Assembly (NCBI GenBank): GCA_037783545.1
Contig: JBBELK010000518.1
Location: 434,001 to 498,000, forward strand
Direction: 5' to 3'
Length of the DNA stretch: 64,000 bases
Source of the DNA: Henricia sp. BOLD:AAB3569
Lineage: Eukaryota > Echinodermata > Asteroidea > Spinulosida > Echinasteridae
A program made the position numbers and the translations under genes. A model generated the notes under the pieces. That model had not been told where the DNA came from and ran no database searches. It worked only from the letters and a program-made list of their open reading frames with translations. Positions 22,286-32,479 of the stretch are shown here, piece after piece; position 1 is the stretch's first letter, and every line of letters starts with the position of its first letter.

Positions 22286-22511
22286 GAACACCATACGTAC
22301 TCTACACCATACATTCCTTGACACTTTGTCTCCAAAGAAATGGCATGACAAGAAAACACTTGAAGCCATGATTTGGAGGCACAATATTTAGTGGATACAT
22401 GTACCATATTCAGTAGAGTACAGCTCGTGATCGAGTGACCTGGGTCAATTTCGTGGTACTGTTTAGCACAAAAATGTGCTCAGCCGAAACCGTCTGTAGC
22501 AAAATACATAT

Positions 22512-22823
22512 TGTAACAAGGAATTTCCCCTCTCGTTATTTGACACTCGACACTCGACACTCGACACAATGAAGGAACACACAGGAAATCTTGTTCAGGA
22601 ATGAAACTCTTCACGTTTATTTCCAACACGTCTCTTCGTGACAACAACTCAGCCAAAGATGGCGCAGGGATCGCGTCCCCACGCGGAACGGGTATCCCGA
22701 TCCCCCAGCAGGGGCTCACGCCACCCGGCTCCGTGGAGCCGTTATAGCTCCCTCAGCACGTCGGGCGGACCCACCGTGAAACGCTGCTGGCGCCCTCGCT
22801 GGTGGATCGGGACGGCCGTTACA
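22512..22823 (-). mobile_element. Gypsy-type LTR end (fossil), about 312 bp
   Basis: Begins TGTAAC and ends GTTACA on the plus strand, with a minus-strand AATAAA near 22617 and GCGCCCTCGC near 22790. The adjoining stretch (22824-22890) closely resembles that beside the 33960 LTR (CCCCCTCCGAGGACCCTGCT), fitting the polypurine-tract side of a minus-strand element. No internal coding part remains next to it; about one LTR plus a short internal piece survives. Confidence 0.65.
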
Positions 22824-23047
22824 CCGCCCCCTCCGAGGACCCTGCTTGTCCCCAAAGCAGGCGGCGACGCCCACGTTCCGCTGGAGAAACGATCCCTTCA
22901 CAAACAAGAAAAACAACAAGGTTACATGAACAAAAAGGGTAGAACACCTATGGTGTTAGAGAGTCCACTGATAGATTCGTCCCGACGTCTGGGGCACATC
23001 GACAGTGGCGTGTTGCTTACGTCTGCATCCATGGTTCCCGCTCCGCG

Positions 23048-23675
23048 GTGGCGCCCCATAGGTTTGTGCAGTGCGGAGCTGATTCATTCGCTCCGCATCG
23101 TAGAGTCGTGCGGTGCGGAGCAGATTCCCTTGTTCCGCACCATAGGGTTGTGCAGTGCGGAGCAGATTCCCTTGCTCCGCACCATAGGGTTGTGCAGTGC
23201 GGAGCATATTCCCTTGCTCCGCACCATAGGGTTGTGCAGTGCGGAGCAGATTCCCTTGCTCCGCACCATAGGGTTGTGCAGTGCGGAGCAACTCTCCATT
23301 GCTTTGTGCAGTGCGGAGCAGATTATCTTGCTCCGCACCATAGGGTTGTGCCGTGCGGAGCAGATTCCATTGCTCCGCACCATAGGGTTGTGCAGTGCGG
23401 AGCAGATTCCCTTCCTCCGCACCATAGGGTTGTGCAGTGCGGAGTAGATTCCCTTGCTCCGCACCATAGGGTTGTGCAGTGCGGAGCAAATTATCGTGCT
23501 CCGCCCCATAGGGTTGTGCAGTGCGGAGCAATTCCTCGTGCTCCGCCCCATAGAGTTGTGCAGTGTGGAGCAAATTCTCGTGCTCCGCACCATAGGGTTG
23601 TGCAGTGCGGAGCAAATTCTCGTGCTCCGCACCATAGGGTTGTGCAGTGCGGAGCAAATCCTCGTGTTCAGCGCC
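23048..23675. repeat. Tandem array of about fifteen 42-bp hairpin units
   Basis: The unit is about 42 bp (ACCATAGGGTTGTGCAGTGC and onward). Each unit contains GTGCGGAGCA and TTGCTCCGCAC about 8 bp apart, a 10-bp stem. Right-hand units vary at the loop. Because 42 is a multiple of three, frames stay open on both strands for over 600 bp; this is not evidence of a gene. Confidence 0.9.
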
Positions 23676-23702
23676 GTAGTCACGTGGCATGCCCCTTACG
23701 AA

Positions 23703-23825
23703 AATGTCCTGTGGTATTACCACAACAAAATACCACAGGACATTAGTACCACAGGACATTACCACAGGAAGTTCCTATGGTAAAATTCCTGTGGTAAAAT
23801 TCCTGTGGTGATATTCCTGTGATAA
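23703..23825. repeat. Array of CCTGTGGTA words in both orientations
   Basis: ATGTCCTGTGGTATTACCAC and about seven more copies of CCTGTGGTA or TACCACAGG, irregularly spaced, with A/T linkers. Self-complementary pairs could fold. Confidence 0.75.
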
Positions 23826-24552
23826 CAATCAGACAAGTCAATCGAAGTCCAACTTAAAGCTGCAAACCAGACTATAAGGTCAGTTCAGCAGTGGTTCGGG
23901 GTTGAACCAGTGTTGTTCATTCTGTGCCCACAAGAACCACTGCAAAGAGCATTAACTTGCGTCGGAATGTTCAGTGCTCAAGACTTAAATGTTTACCAGG
24001 TCATTGGCCAAATGCAGCTATCTATCCATGGTTAAGTGGGGAAAATGTCATGATTTTAATAAGGAATTGAAAAAAAAAATCAGTTGTCCCATAGGTTTAG
24101 CGCGTGGGATATCAGAGGGTGTATCCGTGCATGGTAATTTTTCCAACAAATTTTTTAGGCATTTACTTTATTTGAACGGAAAAAAACATACTTTGTATTT
24201 TAGACATTGACAACCCTGACTGCAGTGCGTGAAGTGTGCCCTCTGGACTGTCTAATCTCTTTTCATCTGTCTCAGAAGGGGGTTGGGGTGGGCGCACAGG
24301 GAGGGGAGCATGGCTTTTTAGGGGGTGGGGGCGGGTGCGCCCAGGTGCCAGTGGTATACCAAAACATTTGGCCGGGCCGGGAAACCGTGCAAGTGCCGAA
24401 GTGCCTGCCTGCACCCACCCCCCCCCCCCCCCCCCCCCACCCCCCCCCCCCCCCCACTCCACGCCCCCTCTTGGCTACGCCACTGAAACAGAAAAAAAAA
24501 CAGATTGGACAGGCCACCGGTCCGTAGGGCTCACTGTGAGCTGCGCGTTACA
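23826..24552. other. Noncoding stretch with poly-C tracts
   Basis: No gene seen. C-rich runs at about 24417-24457 follow a G-rich stretch near 24280-24335. Confidence 0.5.
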
Positions 24553-24821
24553 GTACATGTATCCTTAACTAGGATATACTTTTAGAGTGAAACTTGTATA
24601 TAGTGGTTACCCTCGGGATCGTAAAAACTGGTCAATATAAAGAGGTGGCCTTTTTATAGAGGTTTCTTAAGCATAATACACATGGCATTTGGGACCAAAG
24701 ACGGATGACCACTATAAGCAGGTGACCTGTTTATCTAGGTGGTATTAATAGCAGGTTTCACTGTATAATATTGTTTGCTTTTATTGACAGTGTTGTGTGA
24801 TATACCAGCCCATATACAGAA

Positions 24822-26022
24822 ATGGAGACGAATCAAGTGTTTAAACTCTTGTTTTTTGTGCAGTCGGCAGCTTTTGTATATTTCATCTTCGGTAAGTGTC
24901 TCTTAATTTAAACTTGTGGTTAAAATCCTCAATCTGAGAACTTTATACAACAACATGAAAGCTTGTTGCAAGATTGTTTTGATCATTTCCTTGATTTTGA
25001 CTGGTCTCTAAATGTATATTTTTATTTTTCCTTTCAAAGACTATTCCCAGAGGTCTGTTATTGTGAACACAAGTCCAAACGTTGTGTATCATTGTCAGTG
25101 TCAAAGAAACAACACCAATGCCAACACCACCGCCACCACACATGAAGTAAATGTGGAAAAAGTATACCACTCGGCTACCGTTACAGCTCCCATTGTGGAG
25201 ACAATTACAGCCCACAAACGTTTGTCTAACTGCAACTTGGCTGACATCAAGAAGCGACCCGGGGTAATGCTGCTCACTACAACCAACTTGGCTTTCTTAG
25301 ACGTGACGGTGAACATGTTTGAGAGCATTAAGAGGGTGGGCATCTGTGTCAACACGACCATCATCGCAGAAGACAAAAAGTCTTACCAATTTCTGCTCAA
25401 GAGAACGAAAAACAAAGTGGGAATGCATGTGTTGATGACTGATTCTGGCGAAACAGATACGGGGGAGATGGCGCAAAAAGGTGGGCGTGCGTATTTTGCA
25501 TTTTTAAGGAAACGTCAAGGGTACATCCTAACCCTACTAGAGCAAGGCTGGGAGGTTTTGTTCACCGACGCTGATACTTTCTGGTTCCGAGACCCATTCC
25601 CGTTCTTCAAAGGCGAGTTTGACTTGTCGATGATCGACTCTGCAAATCCCTTTGGAGTTCGAAACTCAAAGTCAAATTTCTGTTCTGGGTTTGTGTACTA
25701 CAAGCCAACAAAAGCAACAATTCTATTCGTTAAGGAATGGGGTGTTGCTGCGAAGAAAATGGGCATTATGGATCAAGTGGTGATGAACCGGTTGTTAAAA
25801 GGTGACAAACCTGTGCATATAAACATCAAGCCTTTAGACACAAACATCTTTCCCTGGGGTCCAAAATTCTACGACCTTTTGGCAAAGAAGGCAAACTACT
25901 CGACCGTGGTAATGCATGCAGCCAGTATCAGAAGACATTCTACCAAAGTTACAAAGTTTAAAAGTTCCAATATGTGGCTGGTCAATGCCACAAGTGAAGA
26001 ACTGTTAGCCCAAGATCGTTAA
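24822..26022 (+). CDS. Type II membrane nucleotide-diphospho-sugar transferase (GT77-like), copy B, two exons
   Basis: Same architecture as copy A: exon 1 24822-24891, exon 2 25040-26022, 148-bp intron, phase 1, 350 residues. Signal anchor residues 7-23, stem with three sequons, catalytic DAD at 200-202 in FTDADTFWFRDPFPFF. Intact reading frame, GT..AG splice sites and a near-identical upstream 200 bp suggest both copies can be expressed. The sequence is nearly that of A except for 25405-25507, where about 30 of 103 bases differ, changing a dozen residues between the NTTIIAEDKK block and the LRKRQGYILTLLEQGWE block. That patch points to conversion from a third paralogue. Donor sugar and acceptor are unknown. 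Confidence 0.88.
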
Positions 26023-26255
26023 TAGATCAACTCAGAGGCTCTCCTTCACTCGAATAACAGCCCTGTGCTATGTGCACTGCATATGGGCAATTCCGTAAAA
26101 AGTAGGCCTGGGGGTGGGGGCTGCGAATCTTAGAATTTGGAACATGTACATGTATTTTGAATTACATGCACAATGTATACAAATTCTGTTTAAAATTACT
26201 TTAAATGATCAGATCAGATCAGATTAGATTAACTTTATTAGTCATGTAAGTTAAA

Positions 26256-26804
26256 AACAACAAAGTTGCTGAACAAGCACCTCTGAACAGGCATTGAGGG
26301 TATACCCTGAAAGATGATCTGGCCCTACAGCCTTATTAGGCTTAATGACACCTTTTAACAACTTTGTTACAGTAGGCACATCCAGCTGAAACCATTGTTA
26401 TTGGATTCACTATTGATCCTGCTAAGAGTATCTCATATTGTATTTAGTTCACCACTGAAGTTGTGAATGTCAAAGCGACCATAAAAGGTGTTGAGGTCAT
26501 TCGCGAAAGCTAGCGGGTTGACTCCAGCAGGTACACGCACAGTTTTTTTTTTCGCTTCCTGTGACAATATGATATAATTGTACAACAAGCTTCTTTAAAA
26601 TTGTTTGGTGTTGCATCTTCAAGGAATATGTACGGTACTACAAATTTGCTTTGGCTTGGAAAATGTCAAATTGTGTAGGCATGGCCAAATTGTCCTTTTT
26701 CTTTAAAGTAACTAACAGAGATTGATGTTTTTGGCACAATTTACAAAATGTGTCTAGCCCACCCTAGCATCGCCTTGGTTAGGCGTTCACTGGATGCGTA
26801 TTTT
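26256..26804. other. Copy-B-specific stretch, no gene seen
   Basis: 26256-26690 has no counterpart in copy A. 26690-26800 matches A 7790-7875 in inverted orientation. Confidence 0.5.
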
Positions 26805-27208
26805 TTTGTACACCACTGCGAGGGGAAAATGAGGGGTTTTGTACCTTTTTAGCGTTTTGAGAGGAGACTATGTAATAGGTTAGGGTTCAGGTTTAGGGTT
26901 TAGGGTTGGTTATTTTAAAGGAATTTAGGGTTTTGAATGCAATCGGTTTGCAACCAGCTTCGTGGTCTGGTTAGAAGAGAATTCGACTTGTAATCATAGG
27001 GTCCCTGGTTCGAATCTCAGTGTTGTTGGGGATTTTTCGGAATTTCTCGGTTTTTTCTTTTTCTCTAATAAATAGTGAGAGTAAGAGTTCTGGCTATTTC
27101 TAAGATTGTCACTTGAGAAGTATTAGTCATTGGGAACCTAGTAGACTCTATTCGGGTTGAAAAATTGGGGTGTACCCCTCGCTGCACTGGTGTAAAAAAA
27201 AAAAACGC
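26805..27208. mobile_element. MULE-like element with CACCACTGCGAGGGG ends, carrying a SINE
   Basis: The left end GCGTATTTTTTTGTACACC leads into ACCACTGCGAGGGG; the right end shows GGTGTAAAAAA to CGC. The 9-bp word GCCCTGGAT follows the right end (27209-27217) and is also found beside the left end in copy A (inverted), giving a 9-bp target duplication. Confidence 0.65.
26895..27130 (+). mobile_element. tRNA-derived SINE, copy 2 (plus)
   Basis: A box TGGTCTGGTTAGA and B box GGTTCGAATCTC about 40 bp apart, then a TTTTTCTTTTTCTC-like body. Same family as 6850-7120, opposite orientation. The head has drifted from a working tRNA, so this is not called as a tRNA gene. Confidence 0.65.
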
Positions 27209-27745
27209 GCCCTGGATAGTCCGTGTCAGTGGCGCGCTTCTCCAGCGTAAACAGCGACCTCACGGGGCACGATATGAACGCCTTGTCATGCGCGACGATC
27301 ACCTTATGTTTTTCTTTATTTCTGCGCTGGGTTTTTCGATTTTGGGAGTTTTCAATACCCTATTCACGATACGTACGTACAGTGCCCTTTTACGTGGATT
27401 TTTGGTCACGCATGACTTTGGTCACCGATAATAGTTAATTAAACATTCTGCAAATTTGCGGCGCGAAAATTTCGCGTTCTGCTGGCGCGGTCAACGATAT
27501 CGTTTTTGCTGGTCGGTTTGTGCCGGCGCGGCGTGGCCTGCGATTCAGCCCATCGCATTACGACAGCGTGCAGATCATTTTTGCAAATGAAAGGAAATGT
27601 ATTTTCTGGTAAATTTATGTGTAAGTCGCCGCAAGAAAGTCACAGCAATCGGCTCTGTGATCACTGCAAGAAAAAAATAGCACACAACGGTTGGGTTGAT
27701 TTGAGTCGAGTTGGCAAACGGTCGAGTTGCAGGACACTCCCGCGC

Positions 27746-29161
27746 GCGCATTTTTTTTTTACACCACTGCGAGGGGTAATCCTTCGTTACAGTGCACGTA
27801 CAAAGACTACGAAAAAGTCGCGCATGCGTAATAAGCCAATGATTGCAAACTGCGTGTCGATCACGTCTGTCGACCGACGATGATATCGGTGACTTTTCAC
27901 CACAGAAAAAAATGAGGGGTAGCCGATCTTGACTTCGAGATCTTGTTTGCAAAACATAGTTTAATGATACTACACGTAGGCTGAACAGTATGTGTTCCCT
28001 GTGAAAGTCTTCTATATTTTCCCAACATAAGAATTCCTGGAGTATTAATTTAGAAGAAGTGATTGAAAAAGTGTTTGGAGGGAACGTTTGAAAAGTGACT
28101 TTAAGTAACAAAAAGTGCTTCAATTAAGGGGCAAATTATAGTGTTTTGAAAGAACGACCGAAACGCGTGTTTTAAAAGAACGACCGAAACGCGTGTTTTG
28201 AAAGAACGACTGAAACGCGTGTTTTGAAAGAACGACCGAAACGTCTTTTCAAAAGAGCGATCGAAACGTCGTTTCAAAAGAGCGATCGAAACGTCGTTTC
28301 GAAAGAACGATCGAAACGCGTTTCGAAAGAACGATCGAAACATCGTTTCGAAAGAATTAACGATCGAAACGTTTCGAAAGAACGATCAAAACGTCGTTAA
28401 CGTCGTTTCGAAAGAGCGATCGAAACGTCGTTTCGAAAGAACGATCGCAACGTTTCGAAAGAATTAACGATCGAAACGTTTCGAAAGAACGATCAAAACG
28501 TCGTTAACATCGTTTCGAAAGAGCGATCGAAACGTCGTTTCGAAAGAACGATCGAAACGTTGTTTCGAAAGAACGATCGAAACGTTTCGAAAGAATTAAC
28601 GATCGAAACGTTTCGAAAGAATAACGATCAAAACGTTTCAAAAGAACGATCAAAACGTCGTTTCGAAAGAGCGATCGAAACGTCGTTTCGAAAGAACGAT
28701 TGAAACGTCGTTTCGAAAGATTTATCGAAACAATCGAAACGTGTTTCAAGGGAATTAAGAAGAAAAAAACTTTTGGAAACAGAGTTACCTTAAATATATG
28801 GAGGAAGGAAATGCATTAGGCATGGGCTTATACAAAGTTTGCGGACTGTTCCGGCGATCGATGGTGTTTTTTATTTACAAAAATATTTCACCATTCATTC
28901 AACATAAAAAACATGCACTGATCCTTTGACTGATAGTTTTAATATGTATGCAGTTCTTCTTTTTTTCCCTTTCTAATCAATCATGAAATTTATCTTATTA
29001 TAATACATGTACAGTACGTACGTACACAATTTATACATGCACATGTACAGCGCATTGTATAGCACATGTATACGTACGGGGAACTTTAGTCTCTTCACCA
29101 GCAGTGAAATGGTGCGTTTTCTGCCAAATTCCCCTCGCAGTGGTGTTAAAAAAAAATGCGC
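27746..29161. mobile_element. 1,416-bp MULE-like element, 30-bp TIR, 9-bp target duplication
   Basis: The ends pair over about 30 bp: GCGCATTTTTTTTT then ACACCACTGCGAGGGG, and the complement at the right. CTCCCGCGC is repeated directly outside (27737-27745 and 29162-29170). Copy A keeps the empty site at 8601-8609. The interior has no recognisable transposase and carries the palindromic array 28140-28750. Confidence 0.88.
28140..28750. repeat. Array of GAACGATCGAAACGTCGTTT palindromic words
   Basis: About 25-30 irregular units of 17-30 bp built from GATCGAAACG, CGTTTCGAAAG and GTCGTTTCGAAAG, including TTTCGAAA and CGATCG palindromes. A larger piece of about 130 bp (AATTAACGATCGAAACG start) is itself repeated. 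Confidence 0.85.
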
Positions 29162-29219
29162 CTCCCGCGCCCGGCCTAGTATGATTCCCGGACCAACAGG
29201 AGGAATTCCTCCTTTTTTA

Positions 29220-29610
29220 CAAAGCTAATAATTACAAATAGATATCATTAAAATACAGTTAAATTTACAATTTAAAAAAATCTGAGCACATAAAAACGCT
29301 AATTAAAGTGGACCATTAATTAAAATACATTTCATATCTAATGCCATATAAAAATGTTTACCATTAATCTTGGTTATCGACACTAAGGCTGACCTAAATT
29401 ACTCAAAAACCTGACGGAAATAATGCGTTTTTAGGGCCGACATAAAAGATGAAAAGATCATGGTGCATTACGGGTAAAATAGGGAAGTCTATTCCATACA
29501 TGTATACTTGGTGCTGAGACAGAAAAGGTACGCCTGTCATAGTTATCTTGCTTAAAACGAGGCTGAAGTAAGCGTGTTTCAGTAGAGGACGAGTATAGAA
29601 CACTCTAGTG
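29220..29610 (-). mobile_element. LINE 3'-end relic (minus), copy B
   Basis: Counterpart of 9065-9500, a few percent different, followed by a short poly-G run at about 29630. Broken frame. Confidence 0.5.
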
Positions 29611-30330
29611 GTCAACTAATTGGGTTGGTGGGGGGGGGGGGGGGGTGTTAGTGATTATTATGGTTAGTGATTATTATGGTTAGTATTATGCACCTATCAC
29701 TTGTTTCACCCATCTGGCACCTATAGTATATTAAAGAAGAGGCGATTGTCACTTCTCGTGACAAAATCCTTACCCATGGGGCAAAAGTTGGGTGACGGAA
29801 ATCGATACCCACGGGTGTAAAACATGCGTCTAGCTCTCAGATGCACAGACATTATTTTAGTGAGTCAAACTCCCGCCCACCCTGGGCATGACAAACTTGA
29901 CCAAATCCCCATCTAAGGGGTGTGGCAGCACGGGGGAGGAACAATTTAAAGGTGTACTTTTAGAAAATATATTTCCAGGAAATATATACAGTATTGACTT
30001 TAACATTGGACAAATGCAAGGTTACACATGTATAGTTTATTTTATACATTGAACAGCAAAAGACATGCACCTTTTCCCTGCACTATTATTTTTGTGGAAA
30101 TTGTACCTAAGGTTCATCTGTCATATTTATGTTGATCCCCAAGTTCTAGAAAGCCCAGAAACATAAAGTCAATCGAGCATGACCAGTAGTTGCTGCACAC
30201 TGCCTTGTTTATCACATTGGGGGGTGTGCAGCAGACCATGATAATGCCATACCATGACACAAAAATGACTGATAACCAGGTTAAAGCCTATAGAAAATAA
30301 TGGCCGAAGCCTAAAAATCACTTGAAAATT

Positions 30331-30391
30331 CCAACAGGAACATGTTGAAACTTCATTTCAAAAAAGGTGAGATAAACTGCCAGACTGCTTT

Positions 30392-30426
<35 letters not shown>

Positions 30427-31665
30427 TTGCTGTAAAGCACTGTCGATGTCTTCAATCCACACTCCCATTGTAAAGCAATAAGCAAATGGTTTGATAACTT
30501 CAAGAAACACTTATGCAGTCATTCATAACACAAACAAACCCGTTTAGTCTTTCACATTCAACGATTGCTCACTGAATTGAACCATATGGCTATAGGACAG
30601 TTATTTGGCCTTATACTGAGGTTACCAGTTAAGGCCCATAGCAGATTACACAGAACAGATTGCAAGTCAGAGACTTTGATTTGCATTGTTCCGTTCTGTA
30701 GAATGCCATGTTTATCAGAGAAAGAGCTTTGGGGTAGTTGCAGGCAGGTCGCAGAGTGGCTGAAGTTGCAGCTCACTTTTTTTGCCATGTGTATATTGTG
30801 CGTCACTTAAAGGAGTGTGACCAGATCACCTTTTTTTACCCATAACTCCCCGGGACTTACCTTATGGGTCATGATATTTTTATATCATAACATCCGTTAT
30901 ATTTTTCTGATTACGAAACTGAAACTCCCGCGCTTCTAGGCCGCATATTTCCGAGGATATCGTCGAAAATCCACCGATTATTTGTAAACTAATTTTCCAG
31001 TATCAACGTTTATCCGCTGAAAGCCGACTCGATAGTTTTGTTAATTTTTTTACTGGAAATTGCAAATGTTTTCGGGTTTTTGGGACATAGGAGGTGTGTA
31101 TGGGAGTTACTTGATAATATTGGTAAGTTACATCGAAAACTATTTTCCAGAAACTCTGGTCACGCTCCTTTAATTACAAAGACGACGACAGACTGGCAGC
31201 TCTGATGACCGTCCTCGACCTGAAAGGCCTCGTGTCGCCACTCCTACACAGGACATACGTATCAGCGGGGGGGGGGGGGGGGGGGGGATTGCGCACGCCC
31301 ACCCACCCCTCCCCCCACCCCCCTTTAAAAAAAGTGCTTAAAGTGGTTAAATATTGCCCCAGATCGCACCACAGAGCATCTAGAAGCCTTCTTTAATTTC
31401 AATGTTAGTTTCCCTGCATATTTTATTTGTTAAGGTTGTTACGGTTTTTTATGTGGTGTCTCACTGTGTTTATGGAACTGAAATCTGCTTATTTCATGCT
31501 GAAATCACTTTTGACTTAAGCTGAATACAGTATAGATTTCTGCAGGAAAAATCTGATTATTATTATTATTTTTTTTACTAATGTGCCACACAGTATGTGT
31601 TTGAAACAGCAGTATGGCAGTTTATCTCACCTTTTTGGAAATGAAGTTTCAACATGTTCCCGTTG
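30331..31665. mobile_element. Copy-B version of the 10222-10636 MITE, enlarged by insertions
   Basis: The ends match A (AACATGTTGAAACTTCATTT and its complement at about 31638-31657). Between them are a CA dinucleotide run (about 30393-30424), about 0.9 kb not in A (30470-31390), and the TTAA-flanked MITE. Confidence 0.6.
30811..31169. mobile_element. 359-bp TTAA-flanked MITE, TIR AGGAGTGTGACCAGA
   Basis: TTAA (30807-30810, 31170-31173) flanks AGGAGTGTGACCAGA and its partner AGGAGCGTGACCAGA. The target fits piggyBac/Kolobok. No coding part. Confidence 0.8.
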
Positions 31666-31671
31666 GAATAG

Positions 31672-32060
31672 ACCGATCCAGTAAGCTCCGCCCATTTTGG
31701 AATTGACCAATAACCTCAGGTTGAGGTAACCAAAAAGTGGATCTCCGTTTTGGTTACCTGGGTCCTCAAAATTGTGTGCACAGAGCTACGGCGAAATGCA
31801 GCACGAGTGACGCAAAGACACTATAAACATCATTTTTATCAGCGCAGAGGACCCTAGCCGGTTTAAACGGATTGTTTAAGACTATCCTAACCTACTTTTA
31901 ATCCCTTCATAAATGTGTTTTTGTGTGAACGGGAAAAACTCACCAAAATTAGCTTGTCGTTTTGTTTCTGTGTGCGTGTGCGTGTTTCAATACGCGCTGA
32001 CCAGGGCGCGGACGCTGACGCACGACACGGCCACGCGACTCTACTGCACGTGCCTCACAA
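31672..32060. mobile_element. Right-truncated copy of the TAGACCGATCC MITE
   Basis: Matches A from 10635 for about 380 bp with an internal deletion near 31960; the right inverted end is gone. Confidence 0.65.
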
Positions 32061-32275
32061 AAATAACAGTGCGGGGAAAAAGGTGCATTTTTTTGGCTGT
32101 TATTTCATACTGTTTTCTTATTAAATATCGTTGTACATCTCTTTTAAAGGCATTATACATGTATATTTTTAAATTTGTCTCCTTGTTTGTAAACTGTAAT
32201 GCAAATAGATACATGGTAAACGTGGTGTAATTGGTAGCTAACGGTGGACACACACAGTATTAACTGTATATGCAT

Positions 32276-32479
32276 TTGATGAAAACTGAAGTTTCAGGGT
32301 ACCTTGTTTTTTTGTTAGTTGTTTTAATGTTAGTGCATTTATAACATGGTTTTTTTTTGTTTTTTATACCGACAACACCTTTACATAAGTTATTGTTGGC
32401 CAAAAATAGAACATGGGATCAATATTAATAAAATATTGAAACTGTAGTAAGTGGTGCGTTTCTTTTTTTCCATGAGTGT
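32276..32479. other. AT-rich noncoding gap
   Basis: No gene or repeat recognised. Confidence 0.4.

Larger units (their letters stand above)
24553..32275. repeat. Segmental duplication, copy B
   Basis: Partner of 5184-11960. Extra material relative to A: about 57 bp at 24576, about 440 bp at 26256-26690, the 27746-29161 element and about 0.9 kb at 30470-31390. It lacks A's 7122-7679 and 7879-8073 insertions and most of the 8616 MITE. Confidence 0.85.

Noticed and set aside
23048-23675. CRISPR-like array of evenly spaced repeats
   Set aside because: There are no unique spacers: whole 42-bp units repeat in tandem. The window is eukaryotic, with introns and LINEs.
22638-23765. Long ORFs of 199-269 codons on both strands across the 42-bp array
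   Set aside because: The unit length is a multiple of three and free of stops in several frames, so openness is automatic. The predicted proteins are only repeats of the unit, with no domain.
26940-27020. tRNA gene
   Set aside because: A and B boxes are present, but the acceptor and anticodon stems do not pair well and the sequence continues into a repeated body. It is a SINE head; the same holds for 60883 and the 37-41 kb copies.
30558-30810. ORFs on both strands of about 80 codons
   Set aside because: No domain, no partner in copy A, and located in an inserted block of repeats.
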